The notes below the pieces were generated by a model. That model worked only from the letters and a program-made list of their open reading frames with translations, had not been told where the DNA came from and searched no databases. A program made the position numbers and the translations under genes. A stretch of DNA of 64,000 nt from Carnegiea gigantea (lineage: Eukaryota; Streptophyta; Magnoliopsida; Caryophyllales; Cactaceae): assembly GCA_029747015.1 (NCBI GenBank), contig JAKOGI010000052.1, forward strand, positions 1,429,501 to 1,493,500. The letters run 5' to 3'. This document shows, piece after piece, positions 23,342-36,269 of the stretch; position 1 is the stretch's first letter; each line of letters opens with the position of its first letter.

Positions 23342-23990
23342 GTGTAGCTGCTATTATGCTTGATTAATCATGATTTAGCCCTTTTATAGAACTTGTCCAT
23401 GTTTGTGACTTGGATTTTCAATTGGTGGACCAATGTTTAATGAAAGTATTGAAAGAGATTATTTCACCATTCTTAATTCGGGTTCAGGGGAGCAATGAAT
23501 ATTGAAACCCTTATCTAGCATGGCTTTGTGAACAATTGGAAATCTTAATATGAAAATAATTAGGGTTCCAAGTGGGATTAATGATTACTCGAACTTGTAA
23601 CCTTTTAATTCTAATCCCATGAAAATAGATGATTAGGGTAATTTGGCTAGTCTAATGATCCTTGAAAGAAGGTGTAGATGAGTGTTAAATTTGTAATCAA
23701 TGTCCTCCAACCACTTGCATAAGCAGGGTTGAAATGTTTAATGATTGATTATTAGGCATAATAGTGTGGCGAATCCCAACCTGAGATTTTTACCTTCTGT
23801 TACTCAATTCAATTTATTATTCCTCAACTATTTTAGTTTAGTATTAGCTTCCCACAATCAAAGTGGCTCATTGCCTAGCTTGAGTTGAAAACTAGGTTTG
23901 GTACTTGAAGGCAAGTTTCTTGCGGATACGACATGTACTTGCTGGTTTATAGTTACAGTTATACCATGCACTTGTGGTTCTGGCTCGTCA
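23342..23990 (+). repeat. LTR (upstream copy) of the degenerate gypsy element
   Basis: This segment is directly repeated at 26799-27460 with clear but diverged similarity, for example CTATTATGCTTGATTAATCA in both. It ends ...TCGTCA at 23990 and is followed at 23997-24014 by TGGTGCTATTACCGGGGA. That is a gypsy-type primer binding site of the kind usual after Athila/Tat LTRs. The left boundary of the LTR is not certain and may lie further upstream. Confidence 0.65.
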
Positions 23991-26428
23991 AAGTTTTGGT
24001 GCTATTACCGGGGAGTTGTTGCTTTTCAATATTGCAGTTTACTTGAGCATTCGAGATTAGACTTTTATTTAAAAAATTCAAATAAAAAATTCAAAAAAAT
24101 AAAATTTGAAAAAAAATGTCAATTTTCCACTTTCCTCACTATGACTTATTTTGGAGAAACTATGATAGATTACATGCTTTCTTTACTCATTATAGTTGTT
24201 TTTTGGAGAAGTGAAAATTTTTAAATATAATCTATGAAGGTGTGAATTGTAAGAGTCATGCTCTTTTGGAGCATTTTGATTTTTGAGCTACAAATATTGA
24301 TGAAGCTCAGGATTTGTTTGAGTAATTGGCTCTATGAATTTGAGACTAGTAGTGCTAATTCTTATAACCCGTCCCCCTATATCCCTAATTATGCCCCTAC
24401 TATGTGTCAGATTTGCCATTGTTTTGGCCATGACAGTAGTTATTGTCCTTATCATATTTCTGCTGATAGTTTTGCTAGATTTGCCAGCATGATAGATACA
24501 ATGAATGGCAACAAATTGACTTTACAAATTATACTCGAAATTATGATATATTACATGAGACTGACCATATGTTTAGTCCCCTAGGCTTGGTGATTTGTGT
24601 AATGATGATGTGTCTTTTTTTACTCTAGAGTCCGGACTAGTGAAAGTACTTAATCCTCTCTTGACTGCTTTACCCCTTATTGCTTCATCCTTATCTAGCA
24701 CCCTTAGAGACAACACTACTTTTATCATGATCTTTCCGGATCCACCTTTCTCTTTAGCTCAGTCGACGGAATTCGAGGTAGGTGAGACATTTGGTGTTGA
24801 TGCTATTGTTAATGTGGATGATGTATTTGTGACTCAGGTAATATTTCCATTGAGGTGCATGATCTTGATTTGAACCCCGTAAGGAGGTCATTTGTGGATG
24901 TTGTGGTTATAGATTCCCTTTGTTCAGATCCAATTGCCCATGTATCCCCCAATCCCGTCAATATTTTCCATGTTTTTCCTTCATTTTTGCTACCCTCCCC
25001 TTCCCGTGAGTGTTGCGATTTGTCACCTATTGATTCTCATGTTATGCTTGAGGGGAATGAGGTTGACTATTTTGAGTCCCTAGGTGCCTTTAGAGGATAT
25101 TAATGCTTCTTTGATCATTATAGTCTCTATCTAGAGGACATTCCTGGGAAAATCACATTGACCATTGCATTCCACTATTCCAACAATTTTTCCAAGGCTT
25201 TTGATAACTTTAGGAAAGCACTTACTGTTATTCCTAGATTCATATTTGTGTGCTCTTACTTACACTCATCTGAGTTGCATGCTCAGATGCTTGATAAGCT
25301 CATGTGAGCTTTGAAGACATCTGAATTGGTGGCTTGGATTTTTATATGAGGAGGAATGGCTAATGCTCCCGTATCACTGCCTTGAGGAGGTGGCAGTTTA
25401 GATACACCCAACACCTAACCTGATAAATTTATTCCTGCTTTTCTCTTTTTTATTTTTCTTTTGTATAAATCTTTTTCCTGTTTTTAGTTTGTCTCTTATT
25501 TTTATGGATTTTTTATTATGGGTTTGTTTTATGTACACATATGTTTTGTTGGTGTGGTGGCTTCTTAGTTCCTAATGAGGACATTATGAGATCTAGGTAT
25601 GGGGGGAGAAGTCACACTTCAAGCTTTCAAAAAAGAAAATAAACAGAAAATTTATTTCGAACAAACAATCAAAAAATTTTATGTTTTTAGCAGTTTTGGA
25701 GAGTTTTATACTATTTGATTGGCTTTGATCCCTTGCAGCTTGGTTATTGGCTTGTATATAAATAATGATGTGCATGATAGATCTTTGTCCCAAGTGTATC
25801 ATTCTAGGCCCTAGTTTTAACCCTGACAGTCCATTGTAGCTGCACAATCTAGTCCTCGTTTATATATTATCATTATCTTAGGGTCTTAGTCTTCCTCAAT
25901 TGACTGTACCATTGTCTTTGTGAGTAATTACTTTTGTTTTTGCTTTCATTTTGCATTCAGAAAAATAAAAACAAACAAAAAATGCAAAAAGAAGGTAAAT
26001 GAAGAGAGAAAGAGTTAGAAAGAGTTTTCGAGTCAGTAATGATAAGCATCCCTTTGAGACATTTGCTATTAGATGCTTTCCTTTGAGGCAATATTGCTAT
26101 TGAGAAAGCTTATATCCCAAGTTAGTAAGTTAATGATGTATTTTGTGTCAGTCAAGTGAAATTGAGTTACATTCTGGTAAGCCTAGTTCCTAAAATGATG
26201 CTACTTTTGCACACTGAGCGGTAGGATAGACTCTTGATGTGTTGTGGGATGGAAAGTTGGTGTTTGAAAGTCATTAGTGGGCACTAAGAATCTTGATATA
26301 TATATTCTGCCTATATATAGACTGATACTTGAGTTATAAGAGTGATATGACTGATTTAATTGTGCATAGTCTTACCCAGTTTTTCTTTATTTTCCTCAAA
26401 GACGAGCAAAAGTTAAGCATGGGGTATT
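23991..26428 (+). mobile_element. Internal region of a non-autonomous gypsy element (primer site, gag remnant, PPT)
   Basis: The primer binding site opens it (23997-24014). A purine-rich GCAAAAGTTAAGCATGGGG (26406-26424) closes it just before the downstream LTR. Between them is a decayed gag, but protease, RT, RNase H and integrase are absent, so this copy lacked pol. The stretch 25104-26400 shows no recognisable coding. Confidence 0.55.
24258..25103 (+). pseudogene. gag remnant with a zinc knuckle
   Basis: Three short frames cover this stretch. The first includes CQICHCFGHDSSYC (24405-24446), a perfect C-x2-C-x4-H-x4-C zinc knuckle of a retroelement nucleocapsid. The remainder is Ser/Pro-rich and broken by stops at 24584 and 24873. 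Position just after the primer binding site supports gag. Confidence 0.6.
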
Positions 26429-27460
26429 TGATAAACCTCTATTTGCCCTTATTTTGCCCTTATTTGAACCCTGTTCTCTCTTATTCCGATGTGGATTATG
26501 ATGAGAGTGTCAAAGCAACTAGCAAAATATTCAAGTACAGGTGATATATTAGAACTTTAAACAAACGGGTATGAGTTTTATATGGGGCAGGTATAAGATG
26601 GGTATGGGCCGAGTATTGATAAAATGGGTATGGGGCGGGTATGGGGCGGGTATGACCTATGCCCATATCCATACCCATACCCATTTTAGCAATACTTGCC
26701 CCATACTCGTTTTTTTTCTATTTTCAGCACCCATACCGATACCCATTGGGGTGGGTTTTGCCGGTTTTAGGTGGGTATGGGTTTTTTTGTCGGCCCTAGT
26801 GTAACCCCTATTATGCTTGATTAATCATGATTCAGCCCTTTGTAGGACTCATCCATGTTTGTGATATGAATTTTCACTTGGTGCACCAATTGTTTGATAA
26901 AGACTTGAAAGAGATTATTTCACCATTCTTAATTCAGGTTTAGGCAACCAATGAAAGTTGAAACCTTTACCTCTTGTGGCTTCGTGAATAATTGGAAATC
27001 TTAACATGAAAATAATTAGGGTTCCAATTGGGATTAATGATTACTCAAACTTGTGAACTTTTAATTCTAATCTCATGAAAATAGATGATTATGGTAACTT
27101 GGCTAGTCTAGTGACCTTTGAAAAAGGCATAGATAAGCACGAAGATGGGTGTTAAATTTGTAATACATCCACTCCAATTGCTTGCATAGGTAGGTTCGAA
27201 AAGTTTAATGATTAACTTTTAGGCATAATGGTGTGGTAAATCCCAACCTGAGAGTTTTATCTTTTGCTGCTTAGCTCAATTTATTTATCGTTACTTAACC
27301 GTTCTAGTTTAATGTTAGATTTCCACAATCAAAGTGACTTATTGCCTAGCTTGAGTTGAAAATTGAGGTTGGTACTTGAAAGCAAGTTTCCTACGGATAC
27401 GACCCGTACTTGGCTATTGCAAGCTATAGTTATGCTTGCACTTGCTATTTTAACACATCA
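26429..27460 (+). repeat. LTR (downstream copy) of the degenerate gypsy element
   Basis: It starts TGATAAACC after the polypurine tract and ends ...AACACATCA at 27460. Its right 660 bp repeats 23342-23990. Its left part is interrupted by a truncated hAT-like MITE (26507-26798), and the segment matching the left part of the upstream LTR appears deleted. Confidence 0.6.
26507..26798. mobile_element. Truncated hAT-like MITE inside the gypsy LTR
   Basis: From TCAAAGCAACTAGCAAAATA onward this matches the right half of the MITE at 15713-16368. It ends GTCGGCCCTA at 26798. The left end with TAGGGGT is missing, so the insertion was followed by a deletion. Confidence 0.7.
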
Positions 27461-28840
27461 CGAGTCTCCTATTGGGATGTGCAAATATTTCTAGTACATG
27501 TTTGCATTTCAATTCCCCAAAGTGGTGAAAACGTAGTTACTTCACTGTAGGTTTTTGCCGTAGTTTTGCTGAATTTGAATGAATTTTGTTCCTATCTAAT
27601 TGTGTCCAATTGATACAGGTCCTAATTTATTTTTCTCTAAGATGTCTATTTTGGCCTTATATGTTAAAAATTGACATTGGATTTCATTTAAGAGAGAAAT
27701 GGTCAAGATTACATGGAATGTACATAAAGTTCAGTTTTGGAGCATCCGAATTTTGGCACATTTTGGGGAAAATGCAGTTCTAATCCTAGACATTTCCGTA
27801 ATTGGAATGAATCTACATCCATAAGGATAAGGCTCCAAGTGGCAACAGCCTCATTGGTTGAGTACAACTCTTTAGAGCCTTCCTAGGAAATGGGAAAAAA
27901 TCTAAGAAATTATAGCTTATGGCATTTCATATTATCTTTAGATTTTTATTTTAGTTCTTATGAAATTTTGTTGAACTCTCATTGGTCCACCTGTCCCACT
28001 GGTGTATTAGTTTATTCCTCTCATTTTGGGTATTTATAGATCCATTTTCCTCAATGTAAAAGCAATTTTGATGAATGAATGAAAAAATTAAAAAGCTAGA
28101 GGCCATTTCCTCTCTCAAATATCTGTTAATCTTTATCTCTAATTTAGCCTGGTGATTTAGAGTCTTTCATTTATAAATTTCAATTTGGTGGCTCTAATCC
28201 TACAGGGAAGAGAATGGTAGAAAGAATTTATCTTTTAGGATCTTATTTTTGGGCTTTAATCTCACAATCACCTCAATTGTTTGAGATTGAATCTAAGAAG
28301 GAGCATCCATTGTTTTTGGGTTTTCTTTGAGTGTTGATGATCTTAGGAGTTAGTGATTCATCCTTCATCAGTTACATTGTAACACCGATAACAATTGATG
28401 AGCTAAAACTCAGCTAAAAAATAATTGAACGATTAAAGAGACGAATGCAATATTAATGCACCTTCACTGTTTAGGTTCCAATCATTTTAATTATTCTAAT
28501 AAAATGGATAGCAAAATTTTGCCGACATGACGTGACATAATCAAATGAAAAATATCACCATAAAAATACGCATGTTTAATTAAAAAATTACAATGAACCA
28601 ATCATAATACGTTGATAAGTTGAAATAATAAAGTTTTTGTTCAAGTTTAGGCCCTATAAGTACTTTAAGTTGAACAGCAAGATTCTCACTGTTCTTAATC
28701 ATTGTATTAGATATAGATTTTAACATTTGCATCCAAAATAATCATAGAAACGTAGTTACTTTGAAGCTAGATAAAATGAGTAAAAATTTAGTGTAAAATA
28801 TTTGCAAATTTGCTGTCAAAGTAAATAATAATCAATAGAC
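27461..28840. other. AT-rich DNA with a possible degenerate LTR, no gene
   Basis: Around 28030-28110 the sequence reads TATTTATAGATCC and then GATGAATGAATGAAAAAATT, and it finishes near 28370 with CCTTCATCA. That is the promoter-plus-leader look of plant gypsy LTRs. No second copy, primer site or duplication was found. Confidence 0.3.
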
Positions 28841-29732
28841 CATCTTTTTAGCCAATGCCAGCTAGGCAAGAAGGTCTGGGAACTAGCGGATAAACACCAA
28901 TGGTTCCCTCAATAGTTTTCGCCTGATAGTGACCATCAACTAACTAAAACGTTACAGAGGGTCCAATCCTTACGTAATCCAAGGTTGCTCCAAAATTTAG
29001 CCTTTCTTATCAGGAGCATCTGGAAAGAGAGAAACTCCATCGTATTCGAAAATAAGATTTTTAATCCTCTAAAATGTCTTACCAAAGCAAAACAGGCGTA
29101 TGCCGAATGGCAAATCCAAGCTTATATATCGATTGATCATTCACAGAGGGGTGCTTCTTCTACCCTTCCCAAACCCTTCAACCTTGTAAGGTGGAACCCC
29201 CCACCACCAGGAGTCGTTAAAATCAATTTTAACGGTTCACTCTTCAACTCATCAACAGCGGGAAGTTACATTCTTCGCGACTGGACAGGCAAACTTCTTA
29301 CAGCAGGAGCTGCCAATTATGGGTCTACTACAATCATAGTAGCTGAAGCAAGAGCGCTAAAGGATGGAGTTCATGCGGCCATTCAAGCAGGCTGCAGAAA
29401 GCTACTGATCGAAGGCGACAACTCTACAGTGATTCAAGCTCTAACAGGCAAAATCCAAGTTCCTTGGAAGATAGACACAATTATCGGCGACGTTCAACTA
29501 TGGTTAACCCCTGACTTTCAGTTCCAAGTCAAACACATCTATCTAGAGGCCAATATGGCGGCTGACTGGCTCTCTAAATTTGGTCACTCTATCACAAATT
29601 TCATTTCCTCAGATACCTAGGTGCCTTCAGAATTTAGGAACATTTTTACAGCGGATGTAGCTGGGCGTACTCTTGTGAGAAGAGACATTTAACTGGGTTG
29701 GTACTTCATCTTTACCATTGTTTAAAAAAAAA
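28841..29732 (+). mobile_element. LINE-C, 5'-truncated LINE tail (zf-RVT end plus RNase H)
   Basis: The frame starts abruptly in the end of a zf-RVT domain (HLFSQCQLGKKVWELADKH at 28841) and has one TAG at 28913-28915. It then stays open to 29620 through an RVT_3-type RNase H. RNase H landmarks are INFNGS (usual Asp replaced by Asn, codon AAC at about 29232), AEARAL, EGDNSTVIQAL and EANMAADWLSKFG. A short 3' untranslated part and an A10 tail (29722-29731) follow. Truncation at the 5' end and the poly(A) tail are as expected of target-primed reverse transcription. Clear target duplications were not found. Confidence 0.8.
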
Positions 29733-30160
29733 ATGCTGTTTTCAACTTAGTCATTTTGACTAAACTTATTCTGTTAAATTTATTTTCAATATAGTTCATT
29801 ATAAAATTATAGATACGCTATAATTAATATTTTATCCACAACAAACGTATTATTGTAATTTCAACCTTTCAGTGAAAGGCACACATACTTTATAACCATC
29901 TTTCACATATATTGTCTTAAATTTTTGTTAGTCTTTTTATATAAGAGATACACATATTCTTTGTTTGGCCATAAAGCAAAATGGTTCTCTCTTGGGAAAA
30001 AAAAAGTTAAAAAAGGAAGACAAGCTTAATAAAATTTGTATCTAAACCTAACCTACAGTAATTAAATTTGTATAAAACCTATTGTTTATAGTATATTTAC
30101 AAAGAAAGTTAAACAGTTGAGCTTTATTTGCTAAAATATGCAATGAACTTTTACGTAACT
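29733..30160. other. AT-rich spacer between two LINEs
   Basis: No gene or repeat recognised. Its right end is the pre-insertion site of LINE-A. Confidence 0.5.
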
Positions 30161-30218
30161 AATTAAGTTGTACTTTTAAAATATTCCCTTCATAGTTTTA
30201 GGGTTTCCTCCTTCGGCG

Positions 30219-31689
30219 ATGGCGGATGAAACACCACTAGAAGGGCGCGACAATGAGAATCGATCAAAGAAAAAAGTGAAACGAGGCTACCAACAAATGG
30301 GATTAAGGGAGTTCCTTATGCAAGATACCCAGATGGTGATGGACGGGGCGGAAGACGGAATCCAGACTCAGCCTGATGACACTGCCGAACCGCTACCTAC
30401 ATGGAACACAACTGGTAATGGTAGACAGGGCTCCGTCCGTGATAGATTGATGCACAACAATCCGAATCTCATGTTTTCCCGGCACACAAATTCTTTGTGG
30501 GAATCTGACGGGGAAAACTGGGATACGGAAGACGATGAACCAGATACTAATGACGACCCGAAATGCCCGGTAATTTGTCTAATAAAGGAACAAAAATTGC
30601 GACTCCGTCAGCCATGGAAAAAAGCACTGATTGTGAAGCTGTTTGAGAGAGGCATAGGATACAAACAACTCCACAAAAGCCTCTTGGCCAAATGGGCTCC
30701 AAAAGGGGATTTTGCATTGATAGACATTGGCTGCGACTACTATGTGGCGCGGTTCTCGAACTTGGAGGACTACAACCATGTTATGACTCAAGGTCCATGG
30801 CTCATTAGAGACAATTATCTAACCATCTGGAAATGGGTCCTAAACTTTGTGCCAGATGAGGAACCAATCCGTTTTTTAACGACATGGATTCGCATACCTT
30901 TCCTAAGCATTGAATACTTCAATGAAGAATTCTTATACCTTATCGAGGAGAAAATCGGGAAGGTCCAAAGCGTGGATCAAACCACGGCATATGTCGAACA
31001 AGGTAAGTTTACTCGCATGAGTGTTCAAGTGGATTTATCCAAACCTTTACTATCAAAATTTTGGCTTAATGGAAGGGTGTGGAGGATACAATATGAAGGT
31101 CTAAGATTGATTTGTTTAAACCGATGCCCCACACATGAGCAGGACACTGATGAGGGACACCAAGAGGATGATCATCAGCTCGATCCCACCATAGCTATTC
31201 CGGCTAATAGACCTGAGTGCGTTGAAGAGTTCGGCACCTAGATGCTCATGAAAAAACCACTACGAAAGAAGCAATCTCGACCCGGCAATGCAGAGGGCAC
31301 CAACAAAACAGGTCCGGATACACCCACATACTACAACACACGACGCACACGACCCCGACAAGGAAAAAAATCTTGAGCCTAATCATCAGCGAGATTCTAG
31401 CATACAACCCCCTAATTTAAGGGGATCCCTCTTCCAGATACTAGAAGATATACCCGAGGAGATCCAGGAAATTAATGTCGAGCCAAATATAGCAGTTGAA
31501 CTGCAATATACCACAGATCACGTGAAGGATAATCAAGCAGGGCAGATTACCCTACTAGAACAAAATGTCATCCCACTTGTAGGGCCCTTCGATCGAAATT
31601 TGGAAGCTACTGAGACAGTCCAACTGAGACATACTCCTCGGAGCCAAGCCCAACCAAGCACTGGGTCACGCACACTCTTAGGCCGGTGA
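30219..31689 (+). pseudogene. LINE-A ORF1, DUF4283 protein with damaged zinc knuckle
   Basis: The first 340 residues are open. An acidic N-terminal part is followed at about 115-285 by a DUF4283 domain with the GPWLIRDNYL landmark (192-201), the RNA-binding protein of plant LINEs. The zinc knuckle after YEGLRLIC is collapsed (only C299, C303 and H306 remain, wrong spacing), pointing to a deletion. The TAG at 31239 replaces the Trp of the conserved FGxWML motif, since MLMKKP follows in frame; the frame then stays open to 31377. Downstream linker sequence continues in two other frames to 32134. Confidence 0.8.
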
Positions 31690-32164
31690 CATGCTAACCA
31701 AAGAGAGCCCACCATCCAAGCCCAGCCCAAAGAGGCTACCAGACACCCTGCGGGACGTAACATTCAAGATCAACAAAAGGAAAACTACAAATAGACATCA
31801 CCAAGCCCAAAATAAATCGATCCAAATCCCAAATGTGAGTCGAGGTACTCGACAACCAAATCAGGCACACAAACAGCCCAATAAAGGAGACAGAAGGATG
31901 GTTCATCACCGAAGCACCCACCCACAGCCAGCTCAGGTCTTTCCCCATAAAACTGGAGACATTTGTTATCCTGAGGACCCACAACAAGACCCTTTACAGG
32001 GGATAGGCACTTGTGTCAACCCCAGAAATCATGACGACAGGCCCATGCATCATAGTCACATGCAAGTGGATGGGATCGAGGTGGGCTCGCAAAGTGAAAG
32101 CCTGATAAGAGAACCAAGCACGGACTTGTCATAGGCTTCTAATCTCCACTCCATATAAGTCTAC

Positions 32165-35100
32165 ATGAATCATCAAGAATTTAATAAATTGACTTGGAAT
32201 GTCCAGGGAGTAGGGAGCCGCGAGTTCCTATACACACCGAAAGAATTTCTTCGCAAATATTCACCGAAGGTGCTGGTGTTGGTCGAAACCAAGATCAGTG
32301 GAAATACAACTGACACAGTCTGCAATGAACTGAAGTTTGATGGTCGGTTTCGCGTGGAAGCCAATGGCTTTAGTGGGGGTATTTAGGTTCTCTGGAATAA
32401 AGAGGAAATCCAGCTTAACATAGTAACTTCGAATGAGCAATATGTCACGATGCAGGTATCACACAATTCAGCGAAACTTGGCTTTTCTCGGCTATATATG
32501 CGAATCCCCATGAGTCATGACGAGAAGAGCTTTGGACGGACCTGGAGGACTTCTCACGTACCAATACAACACCCTGGCTACTCGCCGGTGACTTTAACGA
32601 AACGAGAAATATGGAAGAATGAAGAAACTGCAGTGAAGGGCTTCAAAGACGGTGTGCTAAATTTGACCGTTGGATGGGTTAATGGATTTAGGGTACTCAG
32701 GTCCTCCCTTCACATAGAATAGGGGGAACAATCCAACAACACGGAAATCAGCCCGATTGGACAGAGCCTTATGCAACCATCAATGGAGACTTCGATTCGA
32801 GGAAGCCAGAGTCAAACACCTCCTATAGAACAACTCCGACCATTGCCCTCTTCTCATATCCCTAGATGGCAATGCTCCCATCCAGAAAGTATACCGTCCC
32901 TTCCGATTCCATGCAGTGTGGCTCATCGATGAGAATTTCGAAGAATATGTTTCCTCCAAATGGGAACAAAATACCCCACTCTACCCCTTGCTTGGTAGAG
33001 TGGCACATGCGCTAGATGATTGGAACAAAATCACATTCGGAAACATGTTCCATAAGAGGAACGAGTTGTGGCGTAGATTGGAAGGTATCCAAAAAAAGCT
33101 TGCACAAGGCCCAAACCGTTTCCTCCTGAGCCTCGAAACTCAACTCCGAAGAGAACTAGACAAGGTGCTGGATTAAATAGAGTCACTGTGGTTCTAAAAA
33201 TGTCGAGTTGACATGATCTGGGATGGAGATCGAAACACCCGCTATTACCATATTAGCACAATTGTCCGCCGAAGAGCTAACTGGATTGATACATTGCAAA
33301 ATGAACAGGGTGATTGGACTTTGGATGGTGAAGAATTGAAGAATATGGTGCGCAACTTCTTCCTGCAGTTATACACGGATGACTGCGGCACCTATACGCC
33401 CTTCCTTTTCCCAGCCAATAAATTCCCGACTCTGACAGCTAAGGAGGTAACCTCCCTTAACCAGGACTTCACTGGCAGTGAAATTAAGAAGGCAATATTC
33501 GAAATGGGGGCCTATAAGGCCCCAGGACCAGACAGTTTCCAAGCGTTATTCTACCAAAAAAACTCAGAGCTAATGGGAGAAAAGATGATTCAGCTAGCTA
33601 CCAACGCATTAAACAGAGGAAGCTTTCCAGAGGAACTAAACGAGACGTTTTTAGTCCCGATTCCTAAAATAGAGAACCTACAAAACGTGACGTAATTCCG
33701 CCCCATCAGTTTGTGCAATGTAGCATACAAGGCTGTCCCCAAAGCTATTGTTAATAGGCTTAAACCTGTGCTCAGCAAGCTCATGGCTCCAACCCAAAGT
33801 AGCTTTGTCCCGAGACGATAAATAGAGGAAAACATTGTAATTGTTCAAGAAATGCTCCATACCATGCGCCGCAAACAAGGCAAGAAGGGCTATATGGCGA
33901 TAAAAATAGATCTGGAAAAGGCCTACGATCGCATTAGATGGCCATTCCTTCGGGAGACATTACTGGATATGCGACTTCCGTACAAAGTGGTGGATGTGAT
34001 CATTACATGTGTCACTTCAACCAGGCTCAATGTTCTATGGAATGGAGAGAAAACTGAGTTTTTTAGCCCATCGAGAGAAGTGTGACAAGGTGATCCTTTG
34101 TCTCCATATTTATTCGTTCTATGCATGGAACGCCTTAGACACCTTATTGAGGACTCGGTAGGACAAGGCCGTTGGACACTAGTGTGTGCAAGTTGTGGAG
34201 GCCCTGCTCTAGCCAACCTTTTCTTTGCCAATGACTTAATCCTATTTGGAGAAGCCACCAGAGAACAAGCATTAGTGATCAAAGAAGTACTGGACAAGTT
34301 CTGCAATGCCTCGGGCCAAAAGATCTCCTTCAACAAGTCCTATCTTCTTCTCTAAAAACACAAACTAGGCTATGGCCAATGAGATTGGGGCCACGCTGGG
34401 AATTCCAGGTACGGAAGATTTGGGTCGTTACCTCAGAATGCCAACCATTAATGGTAGAGTCACGAAGCATACCTTTGAGAGCATCATGAATCGGGTTGAT
34501 AAGCGGCTGGCTGGATGCAAATCACGAATCCTTTCAAACGCACGAAGGTTGACGTTGGTCCAAACTACCGTGGTCGCTATGTGATGACATAGATCGAAAA
34601 TCAAGACGATTCCTATGGGGAGGTACAGAGCATCACCGAGGGGTTTATAAGGTCTCATGGGAGACGATAACAAAGACCAAGGAAGAAGGAGGACTTGGAC
34701 TACAGCTGATGAGACAACTTAATGCAGCTTTCCTCTCCAAGCTAGGCTAGCACCTATTGGCCGAAAGAAATAGCCTTTGGTCGCGAATTCTACGGGCTAA
34801 ATACTACCAGGGTCGATGCGACGTGAACATGGTATCCCCACCTAAGGAGGCTTCCAATGCATGGCAGGGTATCACTGAAAATTTAAAAAATGTACAACGT
34901 GGAGCTCGGTTCGAAGTGGGCAATGGCAGTACAGCACTCTTCTGGCAGCATAGTTGGGCGCTTCATCAACCGCTAACCACACATGCACTAAGTGAAATTC
35001 CGCCCCAAGACAAGGATCGCACTGTAGCGGAGTACTGGGACACGGAATTGGGCTGGCGCTGGGAGCATTTTGCAGCCTATCTGCCGGACAATATTCTCAA

Positions 35101-36207
35101 AACAATAAAATCATTTTTCTTGAGTCCAGGAACTGAGAATGAGGACCAACTTGTTTGGGACCGAGCAAGCAATGGAAACTTCTCTCTTAAATCAGTTTTG
35201 GGGCTTATTCGCGATAATGATCAAGGAGAAAAAAGCCCGATCTGGCAACCTATCTGGTGCGCGCGGGCCCCACAACGCATTAGATTTTTACTGTGGTTGT
35301 GTGCTCATGATAACGTGATGACGAATGTTAATCAGTTTAAACGTAGTATGTTGAGCTCCCCGTATTGCAAGTCATGTCCAGATGTTGAGGAGACTACTAT
35401 TCGCATGTTGCAAGATTGCCTACGAGCACACGCACTCTGGACCAAATTAGTGCCCTCCACTATACAAGATAGATTCTTCGCACCATCGACACGAGATTGG
35501 CTAGTTTTTTTAACCTGAAGCCCTTAGCCCAGGTTTAGGACAATTGGCCTATGTTGTTTGCTACGACAAGTTGGTGGATTTGGAAATGGCGAACTAAACT
35601 GATCAAAGAGAGATACCTAGAAATAAAAAAGGCCTTGGATACCTCTTCGCCTGATGAGCAGCCACTAAGGATGGAATTCCACGTCAAGTGGCTAGCACCT
35701 CCAATTGATTGGGTGAAATTAAATGTTGATGGTGCATTGCGAGGCAATCCAGGTCGGGCAGGAGGGGGTGGTGTCCTACGTGGGCCTTTTGGAAATTGGA
35801 TCAAGGGATTTCCCTGTAACTTTAGAATATGCTCATCTGTTAAGGCCGAGCTGCTAGCACTCCTCCCTGGGCTCAGAATGGCGTGGAACTCTGGACACCA
35901 GAATATCAAGGTCAACCTTGATTCACATATTATAGTCAATAAGACGAAACAACCCATTACTCGACACCAGCCATACTACTTCATCGTAAAAGAATGCCAA
36001 CAACTTGCATTCAACCAGAATTGGACGGTCTCCATCCAACATTGTTACAGAGAGACTAACTGTGTGGCGGATCATTTAGCAAATTTAGGGGTTGATCAGA
36101 TGGCTGTGTTTGCTTCCTTCGAATTCCCCCCAGATTCGGCTAAGCCCTTCTTGAGGGAAGATAGATGTAATGTTTATTGGTCACGCTCGATGCGAACTCC
36201 TAAATAA
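32165..36207 (+). pseudogene. LINE-A ORF2, endonuclease-RT-zf-RVT-RNase H, inactivated
   Basis: In order: an apurinic-type endonuclease with LTWNVQG and VLVETK (32165-32386) and, in a shifted frame, LLAGDFNE near 32580. The RT follows from about 33440 with YKAPGPDSFQALF, IKIDLEKAYDRIRW and QGDPLSPYLF. Its catalytic FADD box reads FAND (34224-34235). Next comes a zf-RVT region (about 35240-35460) and an RNase H (35690-36120) with LNVDGALRGN, KAELLAL and ETNCVADHLAN. In-frame stops occur for example at 32384, 33693, 33820 and 34083, and frames shift repeatedly. The loss of the first FADD Asp alone would abolish RT activity. Confidence 0.85.
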
Positions 36208-36269
36208 TAATTAGGGGTAGTGCCCCTCGTTTGGACCCCCCCAAAAAAATTAAGTTGTACTTTTTAAAA

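Larger units (their letters stand above)
30161..36269 (+). mobile_element. LINE-A, full-length inactive non-LTR retrotransposon with target duplications
   Basis: The element occupies about 30182-36249. It is flanked by a duplication of about 21 bp beginning AATTAAGTTGTAC (30161-30181 and 36248-36269; the right copy has one extra T). The 3' end is a short A run. It has ORF1 (DUF4283) and ORF2 (endonuclease, RT, zf-RVT, RNase H), the usual plant L1-type order. Many stops and frameshifts show it is dead. The leader before ORF1 is only about 37 bp, so the insertion looks complete at the 5' end. Confidence 0.9.
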
